DNA from: PMG-095 sp037200885
GTDB taxonomy: Bacteria; Myxococcota_A; Polyangia; Polyangiales; Polyangiaceae
Assembly: GCA_037200885.1 (NCBI GenBank)
Contig: JBBCIN010000002.1
Coordinates: 1,302,001 to 1,366,000 of the forward strand
Direction of reading: 5' to 3'
DNA length: 64,000 bases
In this document: positions 44,454-53,900 of the stretch, piece by piece
Layout: each line of letters opens with the position of its first letter
Numbering within the stretch: position 1 is the stretch's first letter
Translations under genes and position numbers: made by a program
The notes under the pieces: model-generated
Databases searched by the model: none
Seen by the model: only the letters and a program-made list of their open reading frames with translations
What the model was told of the DNA's origin: nothing

Positions 44454-45914
44454 CTATCGACGACCGCCGAAGTCACTGAGATCGTTCGAGGGCGCGGCTT
44501 TGGGTGCGGCTGGGGACGGCTTGGGCCTGAAAATGGCCGCCGGCAGCTGCGGCGCGGGTTTCGGCTTGATTGCCGGTTCTTGAGGCCGGACGACCGGAGC
44601 CGCAGGATCCGGAGCGGTCGCGGACGGCAAAACCACCGGCTCCGGCGCAAGCGGCGCGGGTGCTTCCACGATGGCCGGAGGCGAGCGCAGCGGCGGTGTG
44701 GGGGCGGCCACGCTCGCCGACGCGCTGGGCGGGGTGCCGGGCGAACGGCTACCCAAAAACAACACCACGCTCACCGCCGCCGCGATGCCGATGCCCAGCA
44801 TCATGAACAATGGCCCGCGCGATTTCGCCTTTGGCTTCTCGTTGGCGTCGCCCGTGATCGGCGAGTCCGTGCGACCCCACGAGTCGACGGTTCCGCGCAC
44901 GGGCGTTACCCGCTGCACGGACACCGCGCGCGCTTGGCCGCTGGCGTCAGCGGCGCGCGACAACCGGCGATCGGACGAATCGGAGAAGGCGGAAATGTCG
45001 GTCACGCCCAGCACCCGGCTGGCTCGGTCGACGTGCAACTGACTCGACACGCTCCCGAATTGCGCCAGCGCGCGCGCCAGCTCACTCACCGTGCCGTAGC
45101 GATCGGCTCGATCTTTGGCCAAGCAATGCCGGATGATGTCTTCTAGTTCGGGCGGCACGTCCGAGCGCAAGTCGAGCATGGACAGCGGTACGTCGTTGAG
45201 CAAAGAGGCGCATAGCGCGGGGATGGAATCACCCGTGTAGGGCGGCCTACCGGTGATCATTTCGTACAAAATCACGCCCAAGGACCAAATGTCCGTGCGT
45301 GTGTCGACGTCCTTCGCCGAGCGCATCTGCTCGGGCGACATGTACAAGGGCGAACCGATCAGCACCGAGGTGCGCGTCAGCGAGAGCTCCGACGAGCTAC
45401 CACCGAGCAGTGATTTCGAGATGCCGAAATCCAGCACCTTGACGATGCGTGTGCCGTCGGCGCGCGTGGCAATGAACAGGTTGGCTGGCTTCAGATCGCG
45501 ATGCACGATGCCGGCGGCGTGGGCCTCGGCCAGGGCCTCGATCGCTTGCAGTACGAAGTCGACCGCATCCTCGATCGGTAGCATTCCGACCTTCGCCATC
45601 TCGTCCGAGACGTCGTGGCCTTCCAGGTATTCCATCACCATGTAGGGGATGCCGCCCTCCATGATGCCGACGTCGATGACCCGTGCTACGTGTTCACTGC
45701 GAATCTTGGCGGCCGAGCGAGCCTCGCGCCGGAAGCGTTCAGCGGTGTCCGCGCGCTCCATGGCGAGCGGGTGCAGAAACTTCACCGCGACGCGTTGCTC
45801 GAGTTCGAGGTGCCAGGCCGCGACGACCACGCCCATTCCCCCCGAGCCCAACACACGCTCGACCCGATACTTGCCAGCGAGTATCTGGCCTTCGGTGACG
45901 GGGGAGTCAGCCAT
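44454..45914 (-). CDS. Membrane-anchored Ser/Thr protein kinase (Hanks type)
   Basis: A 486-residue kinase with Lys45 (VAVKF), HRDLKPAN (Asp140), DFG in VLDFGISK and SPEQMRSAKDVD. A Ser/Arg-rich linker is followed by a membrane helix (about 375-395) and a Pro/Ala-rich outer tail with no recognisable ligand domain. It heads the kinase-PEGA-cysteine-lipoprotein group. Overall plan is the same as the kinase at 15641, but the two share only the catalytic core. Confidence 0.92.
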   Translation of the reverse strand: MADSPVTEGQILAGKYRVERVLGSGGMGVVVAAWHLELEQRVAVKFLHPLAMERADTAERFRREARSAAKIRSEHVARVIDVGIMEGGIPYMVMEYLEGHDVSDEMAKVGMLPIEDAVDFVLQAIEALAEAHAAGIVHRDLKPANLFIATRADGTRIVKVLDFGISKSLLGGSSSELSLTRTSVLIGSPLYMSPEQMRSAKDVDTRTDIWSLGVILYEMITGRPPYTGDSIPALCASLLNDVPLSMLDLRSDVPPELEDIIRHCLAKDRADRYGTVSELARALAQFGSVSSQLHVDRASRVLGVTDISAFSDSSDRRLSRAADASGQARAVSVQRVTPVRGTVDSWGRTDSPITGDANEKPKAKSRGPLFMMLGIGIAAAVSVVLFLGSRSPGTPPSASASVAAPTPPLRSPPAIVEAPAPLAPEPVVLPSATAPDPAAPVVRPQEPAIKPKPAPQLPAAIFRPKPSPAAPKAAPSNDLSDFGGRR

Positions 45915-45968
45915 TTTGCGCCCTAGCCTAGCACGGCCCGATAACTTCCGGTCCTGCCGGCGGCGCGC

Positions 45969-46565
45969 TCAATCTTTCGGACGGTACGCCGGGAAGGGAT
46001 TTAGAAATACGCTCGTCCCACTGTTTCGGTAGACCGTAAGACGAGCAAAATCGATGCCGAGAATGGCGGAAAACTCGCGTGCATCGTGGCTACCCACACT
46101 GCCGCCTACACCCAGTGCGACACCCCACGGAGCACCGAGCCACAAGGTGCCCGCCCCGCCCACGGAGCCTTCACCCCAGAAGCGCTCGTACGGACCCAGG
46201 TCGAGGGCGAGCCCCAGCCCCCCATTGACGTAACCGCGAGTGGCCGCGCGTAGCGCCTGCGAAATGTCGCTGCCGTAGCCGAAGTGCGGCTCCCACGAGA
46301 ACAAGCCGCCGAAAACCAGCGGGTGGGAGGGATCGGTACCCATTCCAAAGTGAACGCGCATCGATGCGACCGTGCGCGACGAGAGCGTGTTCTGCGCGAG
46401 TTGCGACATGCCCCCGCCGGCAAATACCCAGGACGACACGTCGGCGTGCGCAGGCCGCGCGACGCACAGTAGCGCGAGCGCGCAGGGGAACCAGGCGGCC
46501 AAGCGTGACAGCCGTAGCAGACGTAGCCGACGCGGACGGCGCGTCAGAGCCAATGAGCGGATCAT
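45969..46565 (-). CDS. Exported outer-membrane-like protein of unknown function
   Basis: A 198-residue protein with an N-terminal signal peptide (Arg/Leu-rich, ending PAHA). The mature part has alternating Gly and aromatic strands (FAGGGMSQL, YVNGGLGLALDLGPYERFWGEGSVGG), the pattern of small beta-barrels. Its position between gcvPA and the kinase, with 22 and 54 base gaps, suggests cotranscription with the kinase group. Not recognised as a named family. Confidence 0.7.
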   Translation of the reverse strand: MIRSLALTRRPRRLRLLRLSRLAAWFPCALALLCVARPAHADVSSWVFAGGGMSQLAQNTLSSRTVASMRVHFGMGTDPSHPLVFGGLFSWEPHFGYGSDISQALRAATRGYVNGGLGLALDLGPYERFWGEGSVGGAGTLWLGAPWGVALGVGGSVGSHDAREFSAILGIDFARLTVYRNSGTSVFLNPFPAYRPKD

Positions 46566-46587
46566 GAGTGCTGGCCTTAATTTCGAA

Positions 46588-47946
46588 CTAGGAAAACTCG
46601 GCCAACGCAGCCACGAGGCGGTCGAGATCTTCGCGGCGATGCTGTTCGGTAACCGCGATCAACAGACGATCGGCGAGGCGTTGGTCGACGCGGCCCAAAT
46701 CGAAGCCGGCGATCAGGCCCTGCTGCTCGAGCTTGCGACAGACCGCGGCCGCGCTCCCGCCCGGCACTCGCACCGCGAACTCGTTGAAGAACGGCGCAGC
46801 GCCGAAGCCATCGGCGTAGCTGGGCAGCTTCACGATCTTTTCCCGCAGGTAGTGCGCCTTGGCCAAGCAATGCTCTGCAGTTCGAATGAACCCGGATTTA
46901 CCCAGGATGCTCATGCGAATCGCCAAGGACAACGCCAATAGGCCCTGGTTGGTGCAAATGTTGCTCGTCGCGCGCTCACGGCGAATGTGCTGCTCGCGCG
47001 TCGAGAGTGTGAGTACGAAGCCGCGTTCGCCGTTGCTATCGACGGTTTCGCCGCAAATGCGGCCTGGCATTTGCTGGAGGAATTGCCGCTCGTCGCGGCA
47101 AGCGAACAGCCCCACACCTGGACCACCGAATTGCGGCGGGCAGGCGATCGCCTGACCTTCGCCGACGGCGATGTCTGCGCCCAGGGCGCCCGGCGATTCG
47201 GACAGCGCAAGAGCGTACGGTTCGCTCGTTGCGGTGATCAAGAGCGCGCCCTGGTCGTGCACCAGCTGCGCGAGCGGACGAAGATCCGAGAGCGGTCCGA
47301 CGAAACTCGGATAGCCGACGATCACGCCCGCCGTGTCTCCGTCGATCGCCGCAGACAGCGCCGCAAAATTCGGGGCGCCGTCCGCGCCGAAAGGCACTTC
47401 CACACACGACATGTCGTCGCGCCCGGCCAGATAGGTCGCGGTCACTGCGCGGTAGTCCGGATGCACGGAGTGACACAGCACGATCTTGCCGCGCTTGGTC
47501 AGGCGGCACGCCATCAGCGCACCCTCCGCGGTCGCACTCGCGCCGTCGTATAGGCTCGCGTTCGACAGCGGCAGCCCATAGAGCTCACTGACGATGGTCT
47601 GGTACTCCCAAATCGCCTGCAGCGTGCCCTGGGCGACCTCCGGCTGGTACGGCGTATACGAAGTATAAAATTCGCTGCGCAAGAGCAGCTGATCGACCGC
47701 CGGCGGGATGTGATGAGCGTACATGCCGGCGCCCAAAAAACTGAGCAGCTCAGCGCCGCTGTTTTTGCGCGAAAGCTCCTTCATGTGGCGCATCAGCGCC
47801 GCTTCGCCGAGGGCTGGTTCTAAGGCCAGAGTCCCGCTGAAGCGCGCTCCCTCCGGAATGCTCCGGAACAAGTCGTCGAGCGAAGGCTTGCCAATCGCCT
47901 CGAGCATCGCCGTGACGTCTTCGGGCGTGTGCGGCAGGTAACGCAT
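46588..47946 (-). CDS. gcvPA: Glycine dehydrogenase (decarboxylating) subunit 1
   Basis: A 452-residue PLP-fold subunit, the P-protein alpha half in organisms with split GcvP. With GcvPB it decarboxylates glycine and passes the aminomethyl group to the lipoate of GcvH. It starts MRYLPHTPEDVTAML, contains SFVGPLSDLRPL and QHIRRERATSNICTNQ. The catalytic PLP-Lys is on the B subunit, which is not encoded after it. It begins directly after gcvH, one base from its stop. Confidence 0.93.
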   Translation of the reverse strand: MRYLPHTPEDVTAMLEAIGKPSLDDLFRSIPEGARFSGTLALEPALGEAALMRHMKELSRKNSGAELLSFLGAGMYAHHIPPAVDQLLLRSEFYTSYTPYQPEVAQGTLQAIWEYQTIVSELYGLPLSNASLYDGASATAEGALMACRLTKRGKIVLCHSVHPDYRAVTATYLAGRDDMSCVEVPFGADGAPNFAALSAAIDGDTAGVIVGYPSFVGPLSDLRPLAQLVHDQGALLITATSEPYALALSESPGALGADIAVGEGQAIACPPQFGGPGVGLFACRDERQFLQQMPGRICGETVDSNGERGFVLTLSTREQHIRRERATSNICTNQGLLALSLAIRMSILGKSGFIRTAEHCLAKAHYLREKIVKLPSYADGFGAAPFFNEFAVRVPGGSAAAVCRKLEQQGLIAGFDLGRVDQRLADRLLIAVTEQHRREDLDRLVAALAEFS

Positions 47947-48351
47947 TCAGTGGTCCGAGTGCGAGAGATGATCGGTGTAGCTCTTGGCATCCATGAGCTC
48001 GCCGGCGTCCGCGCTTGCGTCGGGGGCGATCGCGATCATCCAACCCTTACCCCAGGGGTCCTCGTTGATCAGCTCCGGGTTATGCTCCAGCGCGCCGTTG
48101 ATGCGCGTGATTTTGCCGCTGACCGGCGCGAACAGATCGCTCAGCGTCTTGACGCTCTCGATCGTCCCGAAGGTCTTGCCGGCGGTCACGGTGTCGCCCA
48201 CTTTCACGTCCAGGCTGACCAGCGTGATGTCGCCTAACGCATCGACCGCGAACGCCGTGATGCCGACCAGGAGCTCGTTGCCCTCGGTCTGTGCCCACTC
48301 GTGGTCTTTGGTGTACTTGCGGTCGTCTTTGACTTCTTTCGGGCTCGACAT
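47947..48351 (-). CDS. gcvH: Glycine cleavage system H protein
   Basis: A 134-residue lipoyl carrier. The lipoylation site is Lys68 in GTIESVKTLSD; the family blocks KYTKDHEW at the start and GKGWMIAI near the end are present. It shuttles aminomethyl groups between GcvP, GcvT and the lipoamide dehydrogenase. ATG 48351 was chosen because it gives the family N-terminus; the longer frame runs back into gcvT. Confidence 0.95.
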   Translation of the reverse strand: MSSPKEVKDDRKYTKDHEWAQTEGNELLVGITAFAVDALGDITLVSLDVKVGDTVTAGKTFGTIESVKTLSDLFAPVSGKITRINGALEHNPELINEDPWGKGWMIAIAPDASADAGELMDAKSYTDHLSHSDH

Positions 48352-48380
48352 CGTAGAGTTCGTCTCCTCGGCGTTTCCGC

Positions 48381-49484
48381 TCACTTGCGCTTGTAAAAGG
48401 GAGTCTTCACGATCCGTGCGGGGATCTTCTTGCCGCGGCAATCGACCAAGAGCTCGCCGCCGACCGCGCTCGACGCGAGGGGGACATAGCCGAGACCGAT
48501 GCTCTTGCCCAGGGTGGGCGAGGGGCCGCCCGAGGTGCACAGCCCGAACTCCTTGCCGTCGCTGTCGCACAGCGGGTAGCCGTGGCGTGCGATGCCGCGC
48601 CCAGTCATCTCGAAACCCACCAAAATCCGACCTAGACCGCGCTCCTTGATGGCGACCAGCGCTGCTTTGCCCGTGAAGTTCGGCTTGTCCAACTTGACCA
48701 CCCAACCGAGGCCCGCCTCGAGCGGGTTGGTCGTCTCGTCGATCTCGTTGCCGTAGAGCGAGAGCCGGGCGTCCAGGCGGAGCGTGTCACGAGCGCCGAG
48801 GCCAATCGGCTCGATGCCGGCGTCGCTCCCGGCGCTGATCAATGCTTCCCAGAGCGCCACCGCGTCGCCCCAGGCACAAAACAATTCCACGCCATCTTCA
48901 CCGGTGTAACCGGTGCGCGCGATCACGCAGCCGACGCCGGCCACGGTGCCGGGCGCAAAGCGGAAAGTCTTGAGCGATCCGAGGTCGAGGCTCACGCCCG
49001 CGCGGTTCAGCACCGCGAGCGCCTGCGGTCCTTGCAAGGCGAGCAGCGCCGTCTTGTCGCTGACGTCCTCGAACTCGCACACGCCGCGCGCGGCAGCGGC
49101 AAAGTGTGCCGAGATCTTGTCGCGGTTCGAAGCGTTGCACACGACGAGCACGTCGTTCGCTGCGCGTCGGTACACGATCAGGTCGTCCAGCACCGTGCCG
49201 CCCTGGTTGCAACAACAGGTGTAGGTGGCCTGGCCATCGGCGGCGCGTGCGATGTCGTTCGTGATCAGTGAATTGACGAGCTCGAGCGCCCGCTCGCCAC
49301 GCAGCTCGAGCTCGCCCATGTGCGAAACGTCGAACAAGCCCGCGCGCTCACGCACCGCCTGGTGCTCCAGCGAGATCCCCTTGTACTGAATGGGCATCTC
49401 CCAGCCCGCGAAGGGCACCAAGCGCGCCCCGAGGGCCTCATGCTTGGCGAACAGCGGCGTGCGCTTCAAGAGCTCGTCATTCAC
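48381..49484 (-). CDS. gcvT: Aminomethyltransferase (T protein) of glycine cleavage
   Basis: A 367-residue T protein that transfers the aminomethyl carbon to tetrahydrofolate. It begins NDELLKRTPLF and has LFDVSHMGELE, the family block CCCNQGGTVLDDLIVYR, TGYTGEDGVE and the C-terminal region TSGGPSPTLGKSIGLGYV. Start is GTG 49484; a longer frame to 49757 would overlap the divergent response-regulator gene. The 180-base gap upstream has no glycine-riboswitch signature that I can see. Confidence 0.95.
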   Translation of the reverse strand: MNDELLKRTPLFAKHEALGARLVPFAGWEMPIQYKGISLEHQAVRERAGLFDVSHMGELELRGERALELVNSLITNDIARAADGQATYTCCCNQGGTVLDDLIVYRRAANDVLVVCNASNRDKISAHFAAAARGVCEFEDVSDKTALLALQGPQALAVLNRAGVSLDLGSLKTFRFAPGTVAGVGCVIARTGYTGEDGVELFCAWGDAVALWEALISAGSDAGIEPIGLGARDTLRLDARLSLYGNEIDETTNPLEAGLGWVVKLDKPNFTGKAALVAIKERGLGRILVGFEMTGRGIARHGYPLCDSDGKEFGLCTSGGPSPTLGKSIGLGYVPLASSAVGGELLVDCRGKKIPARIVKTPFYKRK

Positions 49485-49664
49485 TCTGCCCGCGTACCGC
49501 GACCCGGACAGCGGGACAAGGGCAGGACAAGACAAGAGCTGCTCTACCCCCGCCCAGGCCCGGTTTTTTGGCGAAACTGACGGCCGGCCGCCGCCACGCC
49601 AGCCGCGATCCGGAAAGTCGTAGTCAATTTCGGGGTTTCGGCGCGGCCATGCTAACTTTCGCGG

Positions 49665-50423
49665 GTGGCAAAAGGCCGGATTTTGATCATCGGGCAAGAC
49701 GAGTGGGAGTCGACCCTGCTCGCCAAGTTTCTCGGTGAGGCCGGCTACGAGGTGCACCTCGCGACCGAGGCACGCGCCGGCTTCGACATGGTGCGAGCGC
49801 TGCAGCCCGATTGCATTTTGTGCGATGTCACCTTGCCCGACATCGACGGCTTTTGGGTGGCGCGTCGGGTGCGCACGGAACCGTCGCCAGTCGCCACCGC
49901 GCCGTTCCTATTTTTGACCAATGCGGAGGACACCGAGTCACGCCTGCAGGGCCTGAACGTCGGCGCCGATATTTACCTCACGCGGCCGTTCCACGATGAA
50001 GAAGTGGTGGCCCAGGTCGGAGCGCTGATCGAGATGGCCAATCGTCTGCGCAAGCAACGCGAAGTGCTCGCCTCGGAGGGCCCGATCTCCAGCCCTGGTG
50101 CCGCCTTCACCGGCGACATCGCGCAGATGTCCGTCGCCACGGTGCTCACATTGCTGGAGCTCGAGCGTCGCAGCGGGTACCTGAAAGTGCGTTCGGACTC
50201 CGGCAAGGTGGCGATCTTGGAGCTCGAGCACGGCGCGCTGGCTGGCGCTACGCTCGACGATCAGCCCGCGGAGTCGACGCCGGTGCTGCGCGAAACCCTG
50301 CGCTGGAAGAAGGGCAGCTTCACATTTCGCAGCGCCGAAGTCTCGATTCAAGGGGGCCCGCGTCAGACCATCGGCGGCCTTTTGATCGAAGCGATGCGGC
50401 TCGAAGACGAAGCTCGGCGCTGA
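49665..50423 (+). CDS. Response regulator with PATAN/DUF4388 output
   Basis: A 252-residue two-domain protein. The receiver (1-120) has the phosphorylation site Asp54 (LCDVTLPD), acid pair Asp12-Glu13, and Thr85, but the usual conserved Lys is Arg107 (YLTRPF). The second half (about 145-245) matches the DUF4388/PATAN pattern (FTGDIAQMSVATVLTLLELERRSG and IGGLLIEAMRLEDE), a domain common in myxobacterial gliding and signalling proteins. GTG 49665. No kinase partner is adjacent; gcvT diverges. Confidence 0.88.
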   Translation: MAKGRILIIGQDEWESTLLAKFLGEAGYEVHLATEARAGFDMVRALQPDCILCDVTLPDIDGFWVARRVRTEPSPVATAPFLFLTNAEDTESRLQGLNVGADIYLTRPFHDEEVVAQVGALIEMANRLRKQREVLASEGPISSPGAAFTGDIAQMSVATVLTLLELERRSGYLKVRSDSGKVAILELEHGALAGATLDDQPAESTPVLRETLRWKKGSFTFRSAEVSIQGGPRQTIGGLLIEAMRLEDEARR

Positions 50424-50447
50424 TCGAGCCGACGCGCGCACTGCGAT

Positions 50448-50999
50448 CTATTCGAAGGCCTTCGGATCGAGCGGACGCCCCTCGGGAGTGAGGCCGGCCT
50501 GGCGCCAACGCTCCGCGTCGGTCAGCCCGGGCTGAACCTTGGGCGGCGTGGTGTCGCGGATCACGAGTCGGGTGATACCCGGTTCGGGGATCACGTCGAG
50601 CTCATACACGCGGTCGGCGGCGCCGCCCTTGATCCGCGCGTCCGGAAAAATGGTGCGTGCCGCGCCGATCTCGACGTGGGAGACGACCACGCGTTCACGC
50701 ACGTAATTCGCCAGCGCGTCCGGCTTCACCGGGCCTATTATATGCGTGACCTCTTTGTAGCGATGCTCCACTCGCATCTCGCGCGGGACGACGAAACCCC
50801 ACACTTCGGCGTTGCCCGCGGCGAGCTCATCCGGCGCCAAGCGATCGATGGGTTTGTTATTTGCGCCCTGCCGAGCTGCCAATGCCGACCCCGCGCTGCC
50901 CGGACTCGGCTCGGATTTGGTGTGGCAGCCCGCGCATAGGCAGCAGGCCAACAAAGCGAGGCGTGATGCCGCCGCGTGCGTGTTTGCCGGGGAGCTCAT
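50448..50999 (-). CDS. Predicted lipoprotein at the end of the minor pilin operon
   Basis: A 183-residue lipoprotein (signal peptide ending CLCAGC) with a short Ser/Pro linker and a strand-rich domain near RYKEVTHIIGPVKPDALANYVRERV. ATG 50999 overlaps the pilY1 stop (ATGA), so it is translated with the minor pilin genes and probably acts with the pilus at the outer membrane. Not recognised as a named family; a longer start at 51017 would weaken the signal peptide. Confidence 0.75.
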   Translation of the reverse strand: MSSPANTHAAASRLALLACCLCAGCHTKSEPSPGSAGSALAARQGANNKPIDRLAPDELAAGNAEVWGFVVPREMRVEHRYKEVTHIIGPVKPDALANYVRERVVVSHVEIGAARTIFPDARIKGGAADRVYELDVIPEPGITRLVIRDTTPPKVQPGLTDAERWRQAGLTPEGRPLDPKAFE

Positions 51000-53900
51000 T
51001 CGACGATCGAGGCCCAAGCCTCGATGTGGGCTGGAACGGCGACCTTCGGCAAGCTGACTACGCCGCCGCCGGTGGGGGCCGCGGCCTCGGCCTTGCCGCC
51101 GGTGCCGAGCGTGGCCGAACCCGTCTGGATGACCAGCTGGAATTTGCCAGGATTTGCATCCGAGACCCGCGAGCCCGCGCCCAGATAAGCATCGGTAACC
51201 GTGTCAACCGCGAAGCAGGTGGGGACCTGAGCCACGGTCACGCCGAAGATCACCGCTTGGTTTTGTGCGTTGGTCCCGAGCAAGGTGGTGTCGGTCACGA
51301 ACTGATCGTTGGTCCCGAAGTTCTCCTTGATGAACGGCGCCGGCAGGCCGCCGACGGTGCGATCGGGGGGTGACGCGGCGGTGCCCTCGCCGTCCCGCGG
51401 AGTAATGTAGTGCATGCCCCACACGCGGGCGCCGTTGGTCGAAGTGCAGGCGGCGTTCGCCGCGGGCGGCGTCACGGTCGAGAAATACAGAAACGAATTG
51501 AACAGAGACATCGGTCCGGTGACGCGCTCCCCATTCTCGAGCTGCAGCAACCACAACGGATCGGCGAAGAGCTCATGACTTGCGTTCGGCAAATCGCGCA
51601 GCGACCAGACATAGTTCAGCATACCGGTAGCGGCGCCGGGCGAACCTTGGTCGCCCGTGGAGAAGGCGATCGTCAGATTGCCCTGGGTATCCACCGACAG
51701 CACGGGAGCGGTCGCGATCGGTTGGCCACTGTTCCAATCCGCTTTGGGCTTGGAGTGGATTTGAATCGCCGGGTAAGCGTCCCAAAAGAGCGACATGGTC
51801 CATTGGTCGGGTGATTTGTTGGAGACGTCGACCTTCCACAACGTGCCGTCTTGATCGCCGACGAAGATGCGGTCTGCGACCGAGCCCACGTCCGCCGGGT
51901 ACGCCATCGGTTCACCCGTGATCGGTGAATCGAGCGGGGATTCGGTGACTAGATTTTGAATACCGGTCGGCATCTCCAGCTTGCTGCGGCGGAAGGTGCG
52001 AATGATCTTGCCGGTGTCGAGGCGCACGATGGTCAGTGAGCGTGCGCCCAGGTTGCCGGTGTAGCAAGGGACGCGCGGGCGCGGCGGGTAGCTGGCGAAT
52101 TTGCTCAGATCGCTGGTCGCGCGCGGACAACCAGGGCTGCCCGAAATTGGGCCGGCTGAGCCCGCCCCGCCCGAACCACCAGGCAGAATCGCGACCGGCA
52201 CTTCACGGGCACCGGAGCTGTCTTCATCGATCAATAGAGTCGTGATGATGGGCGTGGCGCCGCCGCTACCGAACAGCGGATTGCCGCTCGCATCGCTGGT
52301 TACCTGCCACAGGAACTTGGGCCCTCCAGCCTCCGAGTTGAGCGTCATGGCCGGATCCGGATTGGTGATGTCGAGCGCGAAGTAACCGGGGTAGGTGCCG
52401 CCGAAGCCCTGCACCAAAATCGTGCGCCAGGTAGTGCTCGCGCTCGCGCCGGCCTGCGCATCTGCGAGCGTGCGTTCGAACACGTACGGATAGGTTCCAC
52501 TGGTCTTACGGGCCACGACGTCTTTTACGACCGAGACGCCGTCCATCAGCAACTGATGAGTGTATGGGTATTCGGAGGCGACATGAGGCAAAACTTCGGC
52601 CGGGATGAACGCCCAAAGCTCGTTGTTCTTCTTGGCGTCGACCAGCTCGCTGTCGCCGACGAGGTTACTGGCGACTTTGAACGCGTGCAGCATGCCGTCG
52701 TTGCTCGAGGTGTACAGCATCAGCGGGCGCGTGGCGTAGGCGCCTTGGAACCCCAGATAAGTGTCATCGCGCGTGAGCTCGTTGGGAGCGTTCACGACCC
52801 GCGGCGTGGCGTGGTAAATGTCTCCCAGCAGGTTGCACTTGAGTGGGGGCGGGGGTGCATTGGGAACGGGCGGAGGCTTGCAGCGGTTGAACACGGTGCC
52901 GTTGTCGCCGCCCACGAGCCATTTGAGATATTTGTCGCGGCATTGCGTGGGGCTCAGGTACGTCGTCACACCGCCCACCGTGACCGGGCAGGACGTGTTG
53001 TCGAGGCCCATGGAGGCGGGTGACGTGTTGGCCACGAAGGTGTCCGCCGTCGCGCCGACCGTGGTGCCGCTCACCGCGCCGACGCCGTCCGGATCAGTCC
53101 CGTTCAGGTTCGGTCGAATCGAATAGTCCGAGCGCACCACGCCTCCGGCGCTGGGTTCTGGCTGCACCGTGTAGAAAGTGCGCACGCGACCCGATTGCGA
53201 GTTCAGGTTGTCGGCGAACAAATCTCCCTTGGTCGCGTCGGGTTCGACGCGGACTGGCTGATGCGTGTCGTCGCAAATCCAACGTTCGCGTTTCACTTGT
53301 CCGGTCCAGGTCTGAAATAGCACCGGCGAAAAGTCGCTGAAAAAACGATACGACGCGGCCGGCGCCAACTCGCTCGGGGTACTGCCGGAGGCACCGGAGA
53401 AGGCGGCCTGTGTGCGGCTGGTGGTCGGGAACTGCTGACCCAGAATGGTCGAGATGTCGCTGCGCAATTCCTCGCGGTCCGACGCGAAAAAAGCGTGTCG
53501 ATTGGGATTGGTGGCGACGTCGCCGGCCACCGCGATCCGCGCCAGGTTGCAGCACGCCTGCAGCGCCGCGTTGTCCGGGTTCGCGGTGCACAGTGCGGAG
53601 GGCGTGGTGTCCAAGTCGGACTCCTGGAGCGCCGAGCAATCGACGGCGTTGCCGCCGACCGTCAACGTGTTGAGCGCGAAGCCCACGACATAAGTCTTGA
53701 CCGGCTTGCGCCCTGAGGCCGTGAGCAGATCGCGCGCGATGTCCTCCGGAAGCTGGAACGGACAGTCATTGCCCGTGCAATGTCCGCGCAAATCCATGTT
53801 CGGTTGGCCGTCGGAGAGCAAGAGGAGCACGGACTGGCGGCACGAGGCGTACGGATCTTGCGACGGGCCGAAGTGCTGGCTAGGGTCGACGGGATCGTCC

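Noticed and set aside
49485..49664. Glycine riboswitch before gcvT
   Set aside because: No conserved glycine-aptamer core was found in the 180 bases on the minus strand.
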